Positions 40,846 to 51,064 are shown, counted from the first letter of the stretch. The stretch: 64,000 nt of DNA from Ketobacter sp. (GCF_003671495.1 NZ_RCHN01000006.1:186001-250000), one strand, 5' to 3'. Translations and numbers: made by a program. The notes: generated by a model not told the origin, from the letters alone.

Positions 40846-41394
40846 ATGAAACAGTCCCCACTTATTATCACACTGCTGACCACGTTCTATATGTTGAACA
40901 GCCCTCTCTATGCGCAGGAGAGCACGTTTTTTCTGGGAGCCAAATACGGACAATACGACTTCACCCTGGACCACGCCTCCCGAACGGAGGAAGGCCATGG
41001 CTTCTCCCTGCTGGGCAATCTCGCCCTGCGCAAAGGGCTTGCCCTGGAGTTCGAGTACGGTGACAGCGGGAAGGCGGAATTCGACTACGACGGAGATACC
41101 ATCAAAGGTGGGCAAATTCGGATTCAACATCTGGGCGCCTACGGTGTGTATCGCACACCCGGTTCTTTCTATGGCAAATTGAAGTTGGGCGTTTCCGTCA
41201 ATCGCCTGGACGCGACCGAGCTCGAGTGCCCCTACAGCCTCTGCACCAATACCCTTTCCAGGGATGATGGCGCCACCGTCTATGGCGTTGGACTGGGCCT
41301 GACAATGCAGGGCCGGTTGCGCACAGAACTGGAGTACACAGTCATCGATGAGGACGTGGACGTACTCCAACTGGGATTTCTGTTTGGACTGTAG
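40846..41394 (+). CDS. small outer-membrane beta-barrel protein
   Basis: A 182-residue exported protein with a signal peptide (ends near PLYAQ). The mature chain is eight or so amphipathic strands (FFLGAKYGQYDFTL; LALEFEYGDSGKAEF; YGVGLGLTMQGRLRTELEY) ending with LQLGFLFGL, as in OmpA/OmpX-like porin-fold proteins. Two Cys (CPYSLC) may form a loop disulfide. An in-frame ATG at 40813 would add 11 residues before the signal. Function unknown. Confidence 0.78.
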   Translation: MKQSPLIITLLTTFYMLNSPLYAQESTFFLGAKYGQYDFTLDHASRTEEGHGFSLLGNLALRKGLALEFEYGDSGKAEFDYDGDTIKGGQIRIQHLGAYGVYRTPGSFYGKLKLGVSVNRLDATELECPYSLCTNTLSRDDGATVYGVGLGLTMQGRLRTELEYTVIDEDVDVLQLGFLFGL

Positions 41395-41423
41395 CGCTAA
41401 TTGAACTGGAGCAGCATTGAGTA

Positions 41424-43073
41424 CTAGCGCAATTCCGCCCGGATTGCGCCAAGCACCGCATCCGGTAAGCACCCGTCCACCCATTCACTCTCTTCGCCTT
41501 CTGCACTGATGTACTTGCCTTCAAGCAGCATATGAGTGAACTGCTCCTCATTAGCGGGGAGCGGTAACAGGCAACTCCCCACCTGCAGCAGGCTCTCCCG
41601 CCACTGGGTGACTTCATAGTCCAGTACGACCACCGGCTTGGTTCTGGGGTTGTGGTCATGATCCAGCAGCACCTTCTCCACCAGCTCCTTGAAATAGGGG
41701 TTCACCCAAGGATTGTATTCCAGTGGCCACTTGAACCGGTAGCGGGGAAAATGGGTGCCCTCAACCAGCGTAGCGATGAACACATCTGCCACCTGATTAC
41801 TGTCTCCTGCCACCAGATCACTGGCTTTGGAGGCAAATGCCACATGGGTTCCATCATCGCTGATCACCGCGGTATAGGAACCAAGATTTCCGGAGAAATT
41901 TCCATTCATACTGCGGGAAACCCGATCAGTATGCCCGTGCGCGACATCCCGAACAAACACATCCCAATCCCCGTTGGTATCCGCAAGGTCAAAGTTACTG
42001 GACAGGGATTCAAACACGGCCACCTGGCCATCCTGGCTGATGGAGACCAGGCCACTGTTGTAATCATTGGCCTCATATCCTTCACTGGAGATGGTGATCC
42101 TGCGGGTGGTATTCAGCATCAGATCGCGCACATAGCCGTCCAGGCTGATGCCCGTGTTGGAATCCGGATACACAGGGTCTTTTCCATCATCCAGAATCAT
42201 CATTGCCACATAGCGCCCGTTGCCGCTCAAACGGGCCGGCATAATATAGAAATCAAACTGGCTGCCATCATTGGCCAAAGAGGCGCGCAGATTGATTCCC
42301 TTTTCCATATCCCGGACAAATACATCATTGCCATCGTTGGTATCGCCAAAGGTGATGTCCGCGCGCGGGGATTCAAACAGCACGAAACGACCATCCGCAC
42401 TGATGTCGGTCAGGCCACGCCCATATACCGGCTCGCCAAAATATGAACGGGACACCACCTCGGTCACGCCGGTCAGTCGGTCCCAGCGAAAAACATACAT
42501 GGTGGCGCTGTCCAGATCCGGCACCAGATTGGAACGGTGACCGGAAAACGAGACATAGCGCCCATCGCTGCTGATGGCAATACCATCATCCACAAATCCG
42601 TTATAACTGGTGTAGTCAGTGATGCGGGTGGTGGTCTGGGCCGCCATGTCCCGAATGTACAGCTCAGAAGGAAAACTCTTGGGTGGGCCAGTAACATACT
42701 GCGAGGTAAAAATCACAAACTGCCCATCACTGCTGATATCCACTTCCTGCACCCCGGTTGGCAGCGGGTTGCCATCCGGATTCAGGGACACCAGCTGAAT
42801 GCTGCCATTGCTCATGTCACGCAGGTAAGCCTGGCGGGTATTGGGGGGAACCGGTATCGACGAAATGTTGGTGGCGCGAGATAAAAAGGCCACATGGCTG
42901 CCATCGTCATCCACGGCAGGACTCTCACTGGCCGCGTTAGGCTCCGCACTTTTAGGGACGATGGACACCCGTTGGATGGTGCCCGGCAGATAGGCCTGAG
43001 CCAGCACTGGACACAGCAGCAACACCAGAGTGAACAGACTCTGTTGGCAGACCCGTTGGTAGAATTGGCTCAT
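41424..43073 (-). CDS. exported PD40/TolB-like beta-propeller protein
   Basis: A 549-residue protein with a signal peptide (FTLVLLLCPVLAQA). Seven or so repeats of the form 'sxDGxyVxFxSxxxxL...DTNxxxDVFVRD' (SSDGRYVSFSGHRSNLV; SADGRFVLFESPRADI; SQDGQVAVFESLSSNF; SDDGTHVAFASKASDLV) are PD40 blades as in TolB. A C-terminal 120-residue region is distinct, with several acidic residues and two Cys. GGAGAGGG precedes the ATG at 43073. Probably periplasmic or surface-exposed; ligand unknown. Confidence 0.82.
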   Translation of the reverse strand: MSQFYQRVCQQSLFTLVLLLCPVLAQAYLPGTIQRVSIVPKSAEPNAASESPAVDDDGSHVAFLSRATNISSIPVPPNTRQAYLRDMSNGSIQLVSLNPDGNPLPTGVQEVDISSDGQFVIFTSQYVTGPPKSFPSELYIRDMAAQTTTRITDYTSYNGFVDDGIAISSDGRYVSFSGHRSNLVPDLDSATMYVFRWDRLTGVTEVVSRSYFGEPVYGRGLTDISADGRFVLFESPRADITFGDTNDGNDVFVRDMEKGINLRASLANDGSQFDFYIMPARLSGNGRYVAMMILDDGKDPVYPDSNTGISLDGYVRDLMLNTTRRITISSEGYEANDYNSGLVSISQDGQVAVFESLSSNFDLADTNGDWDVFVRDVAHGHTDRVSRSMNGNFSGNLGSYTAVISDDGTHVAFASKASDLVAGDSNQVADVFIATLVEGTHFPRYRFKWPLEYNPWVNPYFKELVEKVLLDHDHNPRTKPVVVLDYEVTQWRESLLQVGSCLLPLPANEEQFTHMLLEGKYISAEGEESEWVDGCLPDAVLGAIRAELR

Positions 43074-43186
43074 GATATCCCTCTCCGGCAATCAACCTGT
43101 TACGGAAACCCAAGGCTAATACCGAACCACACCGCAGCGCAGTGAAATATCCCCAAACCGGTTTGTGACTTGTTTACAACGGGCAC

Positions 43187-43222
43187 AAAAAAGCCCGCCC
43201 TGAAAGCAGGGCGGGCTTTTTT
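43187..43222. terminator. bidirectional intrinsic terminator after fadB-like gene
   Basis: A perfect 10-bp stem, GCCCGCCCTG (43193-43202) and CAGGGCGGGC (43207-43216), with an AAAG loop is flanked by six A residues on the left and six T residues on the right. It terminates the leftward thiolase-FadB operon 15 bases after its stop. Confidence 0.9.
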
Positions 43223-43236
43223 GGATCAGGACAAAC

Positions 43237-45381
43237 TTATTCGAACAGTTCGCCCTTCTCCGCTTTTTCCACCAGCAAGGCAGGGGGAGCAAAACGCTCA
43301 CCATACTTGTCAGCCAGCTCCTGGGCGCGAGCAACAAACTCACGCAGGCCATACTGGTTGATGTACTGCACCACACCACCGGTCCAGCCGGGGAAGCCAA
43401 TGCCGAAGATGGAACCGATGTTGGCATCTGCCACTTTCTCGACCACACCCTCTTCCATGCAACGAACGGTCTCCAGGGACTGAACGAACAGGAAGCGCTC
43501 TTTCATGTCCTCAAACGGAATTTCGTTGCTGCCGGCACCAAAGGCATCCTTCAATCCAGGCCACAAAGTCTTCTTACCGCCCTGCGGATAATCATAGAAG
43601 CCCTTACCTGCCAGCTTACCGGCACGGTCGAACTCATCAATCATGCGATCAATGACGGTGTCAGATGGGCCTTTCTGCAGCTCTTTGCCTTCTGCTTTGA
43701 GGGCGGCTTCTGTCGCCAGGCGAATATTGCGCATGGTCTGCAGGTTCAGCTCGTCGCTGATGGCCAGGGTACCCACCGGGAACCCGGCACAGGACGCGGC
43801 CATCTCAATGGAAGCCGGGCTCAGGCCTTCAGCCAGCATGCCCAGACCTTCATTGACATAAGTGCCAATCACACGGGTGGTGAAGAATCCGCGGGCATCG
43901 TTGACCACGATAGGCGTTTTACGGATTTGCAGCACATAGTCGATGGACTTGGCCAGCGCTTCGTCGGAAGTCTCTTTACCGCAGATGATCTCAACCAGCG
44001 GCATTTTATCCACCGGAGAGAAGAAGTGCAGACCGATGAAGTTGGCGGGACGGCAGGAAGCCTGTGCCAAACCGGTAATCGGCAGACTGGAGGTGTTGGA
44101 CGCCATCACACCGGTGGGCAGCATTTGCGCTTCCGCTTCCTGGGTCACCGCCGCTTTCAGTTCCGTTTTCTCGAACACCGCTTCGATTACCAGGTCACAA
44201 CCCTGCAGGTCTTCCGCGTTGGCGGTCGGCTTGATCAGGCTCAACACAGCGTCGGCCTTCTCCTGGGTCATCTTGCCGCGGGAAATGGCTTTGTCCAACA
44301 GCTTCTTGCTGTAATCCTTACCTTTCTGAGCGTTTTCTTCAGAGATGTCTTTCAACACCACTTCGATGCCCGCCATGGCAGAAGAGTACGCAATACCCGC
44401 ACCCATCATGCCCGCACCCAGGATACCCACTTTCTTGGTGGTGTACTTGTCGAAGCCCTGAGGACGGCTGCCGCCCTTGTTGATCTGCTGCAGGTTGAAG
44501 AAAAACGCGGTGATCATGTTGGTGGAAACCGGGCCCACCGCCAATTCGGTGAAGTAACGGCCTTCGATGATGAACGCGGTGTCCACGTCCACCTGCAGGG
44601 ATTCCACTGCGGCACAGAGGATGTTTTCCGGAGCCGGATAGCAGCCTTTGGTTTTAGCTTTCAGCATCGCCGGGACGATCGGCAGCTTCATGGCCAATGC
44701 CGGGCTGGCAGGGGTACCGCCAGGTACTTTATAGCCTTTGGTATCCCAAGGCTGCAGCACTTGTGGATTGGCTTTACACCAGGCTTTTGCCTTGGCCAGC
44801 ATGTCTTCTGCATTGTCGGCCAATTCGTGAATCAGGCCGGCCTTCAAGGCGCCTTCCGGATTCACCTGCTTGCCTTCCATCAGGAACGGCGCTGCCGCCT
44901 CAAAACCCAGCAGGCGAGTCAAACGCACCACACCGCCGCCGCCGGGCAACAGGCCAAGGCCCACTTCCGGCAGACCGATTTTGGTCTTGGGATCGTTGAT
45001 GGCCACACGATAATTACAGGCCAGGCAGATCTCATAACCGCCACCCAAGGCGGCACCGTTGATGGCAGCCACAACCGGCGCCTGGATTTTTTCCAGACGA
45101 CGCAACTGCGCCTTAACGCCCATGGAATTGTCCAGGAATGCCTGAGCCACTTCCGGGGTTGCCTTCACCAGGTCACGCAGGTCACCACCGGCAAAGAAGG
45201 TCTTTTTGGCAGAGGTGATTACCACACCCGCCAGGTTCTCTTCTTTTTCCAAACGGGCAATGCACTCGTCCATGGACTTGGAGTACATCTCGTTCATGGT
45301 ATTGGCGGACTGGCCAGGCATGTCCATCGTCAATACGACGATATTGTCACTGTCTTTTTCGTAACGAATAGCTTCACTCAT
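43237..45381 (-). CDS. 3-hydroxyacyl-CoA dehydrogenase / enoyl-CoA hydratase (FadB/FadJ-like)
   Basis: A 714-residue bifunctional beta-oxidation enzyme. The N-terminal crotonase half shows FFAGGDLRDL, NGAALGGGYEICLAC and IGLPEVGLGLLPGGGG with the hydratase Glu residues. The dehydrogenase half begins KVGILGAGMMGAGIAYSSAMAG (NAD site), followed by NTSSLPITGLA and the catalytic HFFSPVDKMPLVEI. It lies 17 bases after the thiolase gene and ends at a strong terminator: a complete two-subunit fatty-acid oxidation operon. Confidence 0.94.
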   Translation of the reverse strand: MSEAIRYEKDSDNIVVLTMDMPGQSANTMNEMYSKSMDECIARLEKEENLAGVVITSAKKTFFAGGDLRDLVKATPEVAQAFLDNSMGVKAQLRRLEKIQAPVVAAINGAALGGGYEICLACNYRVAINDPKTKIGLPEVGLGLLPGGGGVVRLTRLLGFEAAAPFLMEGKQVNPEGALKAGLIHELADNAEDMLAKAKAWCKANPQVLQPWDTKGYKVPGGTPASPALAMKLPIVPAMLKAKTKGCYPAPENILCAAVESLQVDVDTAFIIEGRYFTELAVGPVSTNMITAFFFNLQQINKGGSRPQGFDKYTTKKVGILGAGMMGAGIAYSSAMAGIEVVLKDISEENAQKGKDYSKKLLDKAISRGKMTQEKADAVLSLIKPTANAEDLQGCDLVIEAVFEKTELKAAVTQEAEAQMLPTGVMASNTSSLPITGLAQASCRPANFIGLHFFSPVDKMPLVEIICGKETSDEALAKSIDYVLQIRKTPIVVNDARGFFTTRVIGTYVNEGLGMLAEGLSPASIEMAASCAGFPVGTLAISDELNLQTMRNIRLATEAALKAEGKELQKGPSDTVIDRMIDEFDRAGKLAGKGFYDYPQGGKKTLWPGLKDAFGAGSNEIPFEDMKERFLFVQSLETVRCMEEGVVEKVADANIGSIFGIGFPGWTGGVVQYINQYGLREFVARAQELADKYGERFAPPALLVEKAEKGELFE

Positions 45382-45398
45382 TATCTTTCTCCCGGTCC

Positions 45399-46610
45399 TT
45401 ATACGCGCTCAATGATGGTTGCGATACCCATGCCTGCACCCACGCAGAGAGTACACAGACCGCGTTTCAGATTTCGACGCTCCAGCTCGTCCAGCACGGT
45501 GCCCAGAATCATGGCGCCGGTGGCACCCAGCGGGTGACCCATGGCGATGGAACCGCCGTTCACGTTGACCTTCTCGGCGGGTACACCGGTTTCCTTCATG
45601 AAGCGCATCACCACAGAAGCGAAGGCTTCGTTCACTTCGAACAGGTCGATGTCATCATAGGTCAGGCCGGCTTTGGCCAGGGCCTTATTGGCCGCCGGAG
45701 CAGGACCGGTCAGCATGATAGTGGGATCAGTGGAGGTGATGGCAGTGGCCACGATACGACCGCGAGGAGTCATACCCATTTCCTTACCTTTGGCTTCAGA
45801 ACCGATCACCACCAGTGAGGAACCGTCCACGATACCGGAGGAGTTACCGGGCGTGTGGATGTGGTTGATGCGTTCTACCCAGTGATACTTCTGCAGGGCA
45901 ACGCTGTCGAAGCCCATGTCACCCATCATTTGGAAAGAAGGGTTCAAGGCATTGAGGCCTTCAACGGTAGTGCTGGGGCGCAGGTAATCGTCTTTCTCCA
46001 GAATCACCAGGCCGTTCATGTCCCGTACGGGAATCACGGATTTGTCAAAGTGGCCGGCTTTCTGCGCCGCGCCTGCTTTCATCTGGGAGTTGTAGGCAAA
46101 GTTGTCTACATCTTCACGGCTGAAGCCTTCAATGGTGGCGATCAGGTCTGCTGCGATCCCCTGGGTAACAAACGAGGTCATCAGATTGGTTTGCGGGTCT
46201 GAGGCCCAGGCACCACCATCAGAGCCCATGGGTACACGGGACATGGCTTCCACGCCACCGGCAATGACCAGGTCTTCCCAGCCGGACGCCACTTTCTGAG
46301 CGGCCAGGTTGACGGCTTCCAGGCCGGATGCACAGTAACGGTTGACTTGAACACCGGCTACCACCGTGTCCCAACCCGCCTTCATCAGCGCAGTTTTGGG
46401 AATAACAGAACCCTGCTCACCCACCGGGCTCACGCAGCCCATTACCAGGTCTTCCACCTGGGAAGTGTCCAGGCCGGGGTTACGCTCGGTCAGAGCATTC
46501 AGCAGGTTAACCACCAGATCAACGGGCTTCACCTGGTGCAGTGACCCATCCTTTTTGCCCTTTGAGCGCGGTGTACGCACCGCATCAAAGACATAGGCTT
46601 CTGTAGACAT
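45399..46610 (-). CDS. acetyl-CoA C-acyltransferase (thiolase, FadA/FadI-like)
   Basis: A 403-residue thiolase that cleaves 3-ketoacyl-CoA with CoA. The acylated Cys is in [13 protein letters not shown], the His in [18 protein letters not shown] and the second Cys in [10 protein letters not shown]. It is the first gene of the operon with the FadB-like gene. A GAGGA ribosome site precedes the ATG. No clear FadR- or PsrA-type operator was found in the 530 bases upstream. Confidence 0.94.
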   Translation of the reverse strand: MSTEAYVFDAVRTPRSKGKKDGSLHQVKPVDLVVNLLNALTERNPGLDTSQVEDLVMGCVSPVGEQGSVIPKTALMKAGWDTVVAGVQVNRYCASGLEAVNLAAQKVASGWEDLVIAGGVEAMSRVPMGSDGGAWASDPQTNLMTSFVTQGIAADLIATIEGFSREDVDNFAYNSQMKAGAAQKAGHFDKSVIPVRDMNGLVILEKDDYLRPSTTVEGLNALNPSFQMMGDMGFDSVALQKYHWVERINHIHTPGNSSGIVDGSSLVVIGSEAKGKEMGMTPRGRIVATAITSTDPTIMLTGPAPAANKALAKAGLTYDDIDLFEVNEAFASVVMRFMKETGVPAEKVNVNGGSIAMGHPLGATGAMILGTVLDELERRNLKRGLCTLCVGAGMGIATIIERV

Positions 46611-47141
46611 TCAACCAATCCTCTTTGTTTTTGATGTGAGCCCAGCTGTGAATGGCACCTTGAGCCAAAAACGGCAACATGACCCGCTGGACACTCAGGC
46701 TGCATACCTTGCGCCTTTTGCAGTATCTGCGCAATGACCTCACCGCTCAGGGGTTGTGACCAAAACGACCAAGGCAGCCTGTTACCGCAACTGTTACCTT
46801 TGGAAACATATAAAACGTGAATTAGTTACTAGACTTCCCAATATTATGGTGTACACTTGTAAACAATGAAGCTGAAAAAGCAATCTGCTTAACCTTCATT
46901 GAACGGTAAACACGCATTGATAAGGTGGATTAGGCTGATCATTCTAAATATTGAAACTAGAATGGGTCGCAATCACTGGAAACAGTGAGTTTGTTAACCT
47001 ATAAATCTAAGGACGGCTAATCACTAGCCTAACTTGGTAAAGGTAACGTGAACCAGAACTCCAATAAGTAAACAGTCACGTTATCGGGTTAGCAGAGTCT
47101 GGCTTATTACATGTTGTGTCAGATACACAAAGGAGTTCACT
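46611..47141. other. intergenic region (531 bases) with three inverted repeats
   Basis: The region lies between the leftward thiolase operon and the 73-aa gene. The thiolase-proximal 200 bases show nothing decisive. Then come a nested hairpin CAATGAAG/CTTCATTG (46864-46901) enclosing AAGCA-ATC-TGCTT (46878-46890), a second, GGCTA-ATCAC-TAGCC (47015-47029), and TAACGTGA/TCACGTTA (47044-47051 and 47076-47083). TATTAT at 46842-46847 may be a -10. The 3' part could be a structured leader of the 73-aa gene. Confidence 0.45.
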
Positions 47142-47363
47142 ATGAAACTGGCAACATCAACTGTAAGACAATTGGCTATCGACAGCCTGTCTTTCATGGC
47201 AGTTCTGGCATTAACCGTTGGTGGATTTTGGGGATTGTTCCTCGTGGACGCGTCCTTGTTCACCATGGTGGTTTTCGGACTGCTGATGGTACCTGCTTTG
47301 CTGAGCAGCACCTACTACCTCGGCAAAGACATCAACGAAGCCACGCATAAGCTGATTGCGTGA
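47142..47363 (+). CDS. small two-helix membrane protein (73 aa)
   Basis: A 73-residue protein with two hydrophobic helices (about 17-33 and 38-56) and a polar tail (GKDINEATHKLIA). An AGGAG ribosome site stands a few bases before the ATG. No family was recognised. It follows an unusually long, hairpin-rich upstream region and is followed by a 40-base hairpin (47372-47411), so it forms its own unit. Confidence 0.65.
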   Translation: MKLATSTVRQLAIDSLSFMAVLALTVGGFWGLFLVDASLFTMVVFGLLMVPALLSSTYYLGKDINEATHKLIA

Positions 47364-47371
47364 GGACCTTG

Positions 47372-47411
47372 GTCGCGGCCAACGCGTGAGATTGCTCCGC
47401 GTGGCTGCGAC
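47372..47411 (+). terminator. long hairpin after the 73-aa gene
   Basis: GTCGCGGCCAACGCG and CGCGTGGCTGCGAC form a 13-14 bp stem with one bulge and one mismatch, 8 bases after the stop. No U-tract follows, so it may protect the 3' end rather than terminate by itself. Confidence 0.4.
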
Positions 47412-47443
47412 ATTGGTATTCCCCTGCTATTCAAAACCTGGCT

Positions 47444-48274
47444 TCAGTCAGGCGGGTTCAGCGTGATGATGATGTCATCAGGCTGGTCGGTCCAGCCGTT
47501 GAAACTGAATGTTACCCGCGCCAGGAACTGTACGGGATCGGTTCCCGTTCCAGGCTCAGGCAACATTTCCGTACCCAGACATCGCACCTTTTGATACGCC
47601 GTTCCCGTTGAGTTAACGCGCAAAGCCCAGTCACAGTCCTGCGTGGCAGGGGTTTTCATCTCATTCAAGGCTAATTCTGCATCTGCGGGAATATAGTCAG
47701 GATACGAATTCACATTGAAAAGCTGGTCACCTTCGAAGACAACCGTAATGAAGTTGGCATAGTTGGGCACTGAATCGCTGGCTTTCAGGGTGCGCGTAGT
47801 CACCTTTTCCGGGTCAAAATCTTCCAGGGATGGGTCATCCTCCTGAGACTCTAGTACCAAGCGCTGCCTGTAGTAGCTTGAATTCCAGACTTCCTCCCCT
47901 TCGACGCCACCATCATAACGGTAGATATGGACCTCCATACCCAGGCCTTTGTATTCAACGTCGATGCTTTCGTAAGTGGGATTGGTGAATTTGGCTGAAA
48001 ACGAGATGCTGGTTACCGAGCGCGAACAATAGCCTGCGTCTGAACTGTCCAGCACGTCTTGACCATTTTCAAAACCGGCGGGGTTACAGAAGCCGCCGTT
48101 ATCATCCGAGGATATCTCAACCCAATCCAGGTTGACCGTTTTGGGGTTTAATACCCCATTGACACGAAATTCCACATAGGGGTCCCGTGGGGCTTTATCA
48201 TCATTATCGGAACCGCCACCACAACCGGCCGCCAGCACCATACTCGCCAGCAGACCAACACGCATAAAATTCAT
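47444..48274 (-). CDS. putative lipoprotein of unknown function
   Basis: A 276-residue protein with a lipoprotein signal (MRVGLLASMVLAAGCGGG; lipobox LAAGC) and an Asp-rich linker SDNDD, which suggests outer-membrane or surface placement. The mature part is beta-rich (PYVEFRVNGVLNPKTVNLDWVEI; VTFSNFNGW-type end FSFNGWTDQPDDIIITLNPP) with two or three Cys. No family was recognised. It stands alone behind ppc, from which a terminator separates it. Confidence 0.75.
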   Translation of the reverse strand: MNFMRVGLLASMVLAAGCGGGSDNDDKAPRDPYVEFRVNGVLNPKTVNLDWVEISSDDNGGFCNPAGFENGQDVLDSSDAGYCSRSVTSISFSAKFTNPTYESIDVEYKGLGMEVHIYRYDGGVEGEEVWNSSYYRQRLVLESQEDDPSLEDFDPEKVTTRTLKASDSVPNYANFITVVFEGDQLFNVNSYPDYIPADAELALNEMKTPATQDCDWALRVNSTGTAYQKVRCLGTEMLPEPGTGTDPVQFLARVTFSFNGWTDQPDDIIITLNPPD

Positions 48275-48295
48275 TCAGTTCTCCAAAACAAACCA

Positions 48296-48320
48296 GGCCT
48301 GCGGAATTGACTCGCAGGCC
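48296..48320 (-). terminator. terminator of ppc
   Basis: A perfect 8-bp stem, GGCCTGCG (48296-48303) and CGCAGGCC (48313-48320), precedes a T-rich run (TGGTTTGTTTTG) when read on the minus strand, 40 bases after the ppc stop. Confidence 0.65.
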
Positions 48321-48360
48321 CAAGGCGATGCATTTAAACAGCCAGCATCGAAAAACTCAA

Positions 48361-51009
48361 CTATCCGGTGTTGCGCATACCCGCCGCAATCCCGGCCACG
48401 GTGATCATCAGCGCCCGGGTCTCCTCCGCCTGTTCGGAGGCTTTCAGCCGGCCGGCCCGCATCAACTCCACCTGCAGCATGTGTAAGGGGTCCAGATAGG
48501 GGTTACGTACTTCTATAGACCGCCGAATCACCGCATTGTTCTGCAACAGCATGCTATGGCCGGTGATGGTATTCACCAGATCCACCATATCCGCCAACCG
48601 GGAGCGCAGTTCCTGCCCCAGCTGACGGTCCCCGGGCTGTGCCAGACGCCGCTCATAATAAGCCGCAATCTGTGGGTCGGACTTGGCCAGCACCATTTCC
48701 AGCATACCTACTATCATGCGGAAGAACGGCCAGCGCTCGTACATTTCATGCAGCAGATCCCCTTTGCCTTTCTGCAGGGCTTGCTGGAAGGCATCGTCCG
48801 CCCCCAGCCATCCCGGCAACATGAGTCGCATCTGGGTCCAGGCAAACACCCAGGGAATAGCACGCAGGGTTTCGATGCCCCCTTCCTTCCGCCGCTTGGC
48901 GGGGCGGCTGCCCAGGGGTAAGCGCTGCAGCTCCTGCTCCGGGGTGGCATGGCGAAAATAACTCAGAAAACGGGGGTCTTCCCGCACCAGGCGGCGATAG
49001 GACTCCATCCCGGTTTTTGCCAGGTCGGCCATGGCATCCCGCCACTCCGGGGCCGGGGCGGGCTGCTCCAGCAGGGTGGCTTCCAGGGTGGCGGCGATAT
49101 AACGCTGCAGGGTACGGATGGCCACCCCGAATGGCGTAAACTTGGCACGGATCACCTCGCCCTGCTCCGTTATCCGGATGCGGCCATTCACGGCGCCCGG
49201 CGGTTGGGAGAGTATGGCCTCGTGGGAAGGCGCTCCACCGCGGCTGGTGGAACCGCCGCGACCGTGGAACAGGGTCAATTGAACCTGATATTCCTGACAC
49301 AGCGCTGTCAACTGTTCCTGGGCCTGATACTGCACCCAGGCCGCCGCCAGAAAACCACCGTCTTTCGCCGAATCCGAGTAGCCGATCATGACCTCCTGCT
49401 GGCCCTGAATGTGTTGACGGTACCAGTCGATTTGAAACAGGCTGTGCAAGGTCGCCCGAGCATGTTCCAGGTCGTCCAGGGTTTCAAACAGGGGGACTAC
49501 CCGCATCAGCCGTTCCAGGCCGGCCTCTTTCTGCAGCAGCAGAACCGCCAGCACATCGGAAGGCACGTGGGCCATGGAAATAACATAGGCGCCGAGGGCG
49601 TCGTAGGATTGGTCCGCCAGCATGCGGAAGGTGTCGAGCACTTCCTGCACTTCATCACTGCAGCGCAAATGCCGGGGAATCAGCGGGCGCTGACTCTTGA
49701 GCTCGGCGATCAGAAACTGCTGTTTCTCTTGTTCACTCCATTGACTGTAATCACCCAACCCGATGGCCTGGGTGATGGCCGCCATGGTGTCGGCATGGCG
49801 GGTGGATTCCTGCCGGATATCCAGACGGAGCAACGTCACCCCGAAGGTGTTGATACGTCGAATGGTGTCCAGCAACTCACCGTTGGCGATTTCGGCAATA
49901 CCGCATTCCATCAAGGAACGATGGCACAACTTGAGGGGTTCCAGGAGCTCCTCTTGATCCAGAATCGGCGGTTCCCCATGCCATTCCTCGCCAGCCAACT
50001 GGGCATTAAGGTATTCTTTGGTGGCAAACAGGCGATCCCGCAGCGGTTTGATGAGCGCTCGATAGGGTTCCCGGCTATCCCCCACCACCGCGCGCAGCTC
50101 GTCGGTGCAATGCACCGCAGACAGCACCATCAATAGATCTTCGAAGTCATGGCTCAACAAATCTGCCGCCATCCAACGGGCCAGGATGAGCACCTCCCGG
50201 GTGACGTTCGCGGTGACATTGGGGTTGCCGTCGCGATCCCCGCCCATCCAGGATGAAAACGTGAAGGGCGCGAAATCCATGGGCAGACTGCGATTGAGGT
50301 TTGCCTGGCACCACTCGTCCAGTTCCCGCAGGTATTCCGGCACCGCGCTCCACAGAGTTTGCTCAATGGTGACGAACCCCCAGCGCGCTTCATCCACGGG
50401 GCTGGGACGTTCCTGGCGTATCTCATCCGAGTGCCAGGCCGAGACAATTTTGCGTTTCAGGGTTTCCATCACCCGGTTGCGTTCGATGTCGGTGAGGTTG
50501 ACTGTATCGAGCTTTTCCAGACAGTCGGTGATGTCGTCGTATTTGCGGATCAGAGTGCGCCGGGTGACTTCCGTGGGGTGGGCCGTCAACACCAGATCGA
50601 TGGACAGCTCCTGCAAGGATGCGAACAACTGGTCATCGGAGATTTTGGCCCGCTGCAAGCGCGGGTGCAGCTCCGCCATAGTGGCGCGCTGGTTTTTACG
50701 CTGGCTCTGCTGATACTCACGGCGACGGCGCACCCGGTGGTACTGTTCTGCCAGGTTCGCCAGGTTCAGGAAGTGACTGAATGCCCTGGCTACCGGCACC
50801 AGCAGCTCCGGTTCCAGACGAGACAGTTTTTCTGACAGTTTTTGCGATTGGTCTTCGTGGCCGGCGCGTGCATGCTTGGCCAGTTTGCGGATCTCTTCCA
50901 CCAGTTCCAAAAGAACCGGGCTTTCCTGCTCCTGAAGTGTGTTTCCCAACAAGCGCCCCAAAAGACGGACATCCTGTCGCAGCGGGGCATGGGCATCGGG
51001 CTCAGTCAT
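48361..51009 (-). CDS. ppc: phosphoenolpyruvate carboxylase
   Basis: An 882-residue enzyme that carboxylates phosphoenolpyruvate to oxaloacetate, refilling the citrate cycle. Active-site segments are intact: VLTAHPTEVTRRTLI (catalytic His), GGDRDGNPNVT, GYSDSAKDGGFLAAAW, FHGRGGSTSRGGAPSHEAI and the C-terminal IAAGMRNTG. Length equals E. coli Ppc (883). The ATG at 51009 (AGGA about 8 bases upstream) is preferred over a frame reaching 51108, which would overlap the diguanylate cyclase gene. Confidence 0.96.
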   Translation of the reverse strand: MTEPDAHAPLRQDVRLLGRLLGNTLQEQESPVLLELVEEIRKLAKHARAGHEDQSQKLSEKLSRLEPELLVPVARAFSHFLNLANLAEQYHRVRRRREYQQSQRKNQRATMAELHPRLQRAKISDDQLFASLQELSIDLVLTAHPTEVTRRTLIRKYDDITDCLEKLDTVNLTDIERNRVMETLKRKIVSAWHSDEIRQERPSPVDEARWGFVTIEQTLWSAVPEYLRELDEWCQANLNRSLPMDFAPFTFSSWMGGDRDGNPNVTANVTREVLILARWMAADLLSHDFEDLLMVLSAVHCTDELRAVVGDSREPYRALIKPLRDRLFATKEYLNAQLAGEEWHGEPPILDQEELLEPLKLCHRSLMECGIAEIANGELLDTIRRINTFGVTLLRLDIRQESTRHADTMAAITQAIGLGDYSQWSEQEKQQFLIAELKSQRPLIPRHLRCSDEVQEVLDTFRMLADQSYDALGAYVISMAHVPSDVLAVLLLQKEAGLERLMRVVPLFETLDDLEHARATLHSLFQIDWYRQHIQGQQEVMIGYSDSAKDGGFLAAAWVQYQAQEQLTALCQEYQVQLTLFHGRGGSTSRGGAPSHEAILSQPPGAVNGRIRITEQGEVIRAKFTPFGVAIRTLQRYIAATLEATLLEQPAPAPEWRDAMADLAKTGMESYRRLVREDPRFLSYFRHATPEQELQRLPLGSRPAKRRKEGGIETLRAIPWVFAWTQMRLMLPGWLGADDAFQQALQKGKGDLLHEMYERWPFFRMIVGMLEMVLAKSDPQIAAYYERRLAQPGDRQLGQELRSRLADMVDLVNTITGHSMLLQNNAVIRRSIEVRNPYLDPLHMLQVELMRAGRLKASEQAEETRALMITVAGIAAGMRNTG

Positions 51010-51064
51010 GGCGGCATCCTGTGATTTCACATTCACTCCATAATGAAGAGAACAGAGCCCTGAA

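Noticed and set aside
43187..43222. IS-end or integron-type inverted repeat
   Set aside because: The G+C-rich stem flanked by A and T runs right after fadB is explained as a bidirectional terminator.
43927..45537. 536-codon plus-strand frame
   Set aside because: Antisense to the FadB-like and thiolase genes; His- and Arg-rich translation without domain features.
48949..50136. 395-codon plus-strand frame
   Set aside because: Antisense to ppc, which is complete and well conserved.
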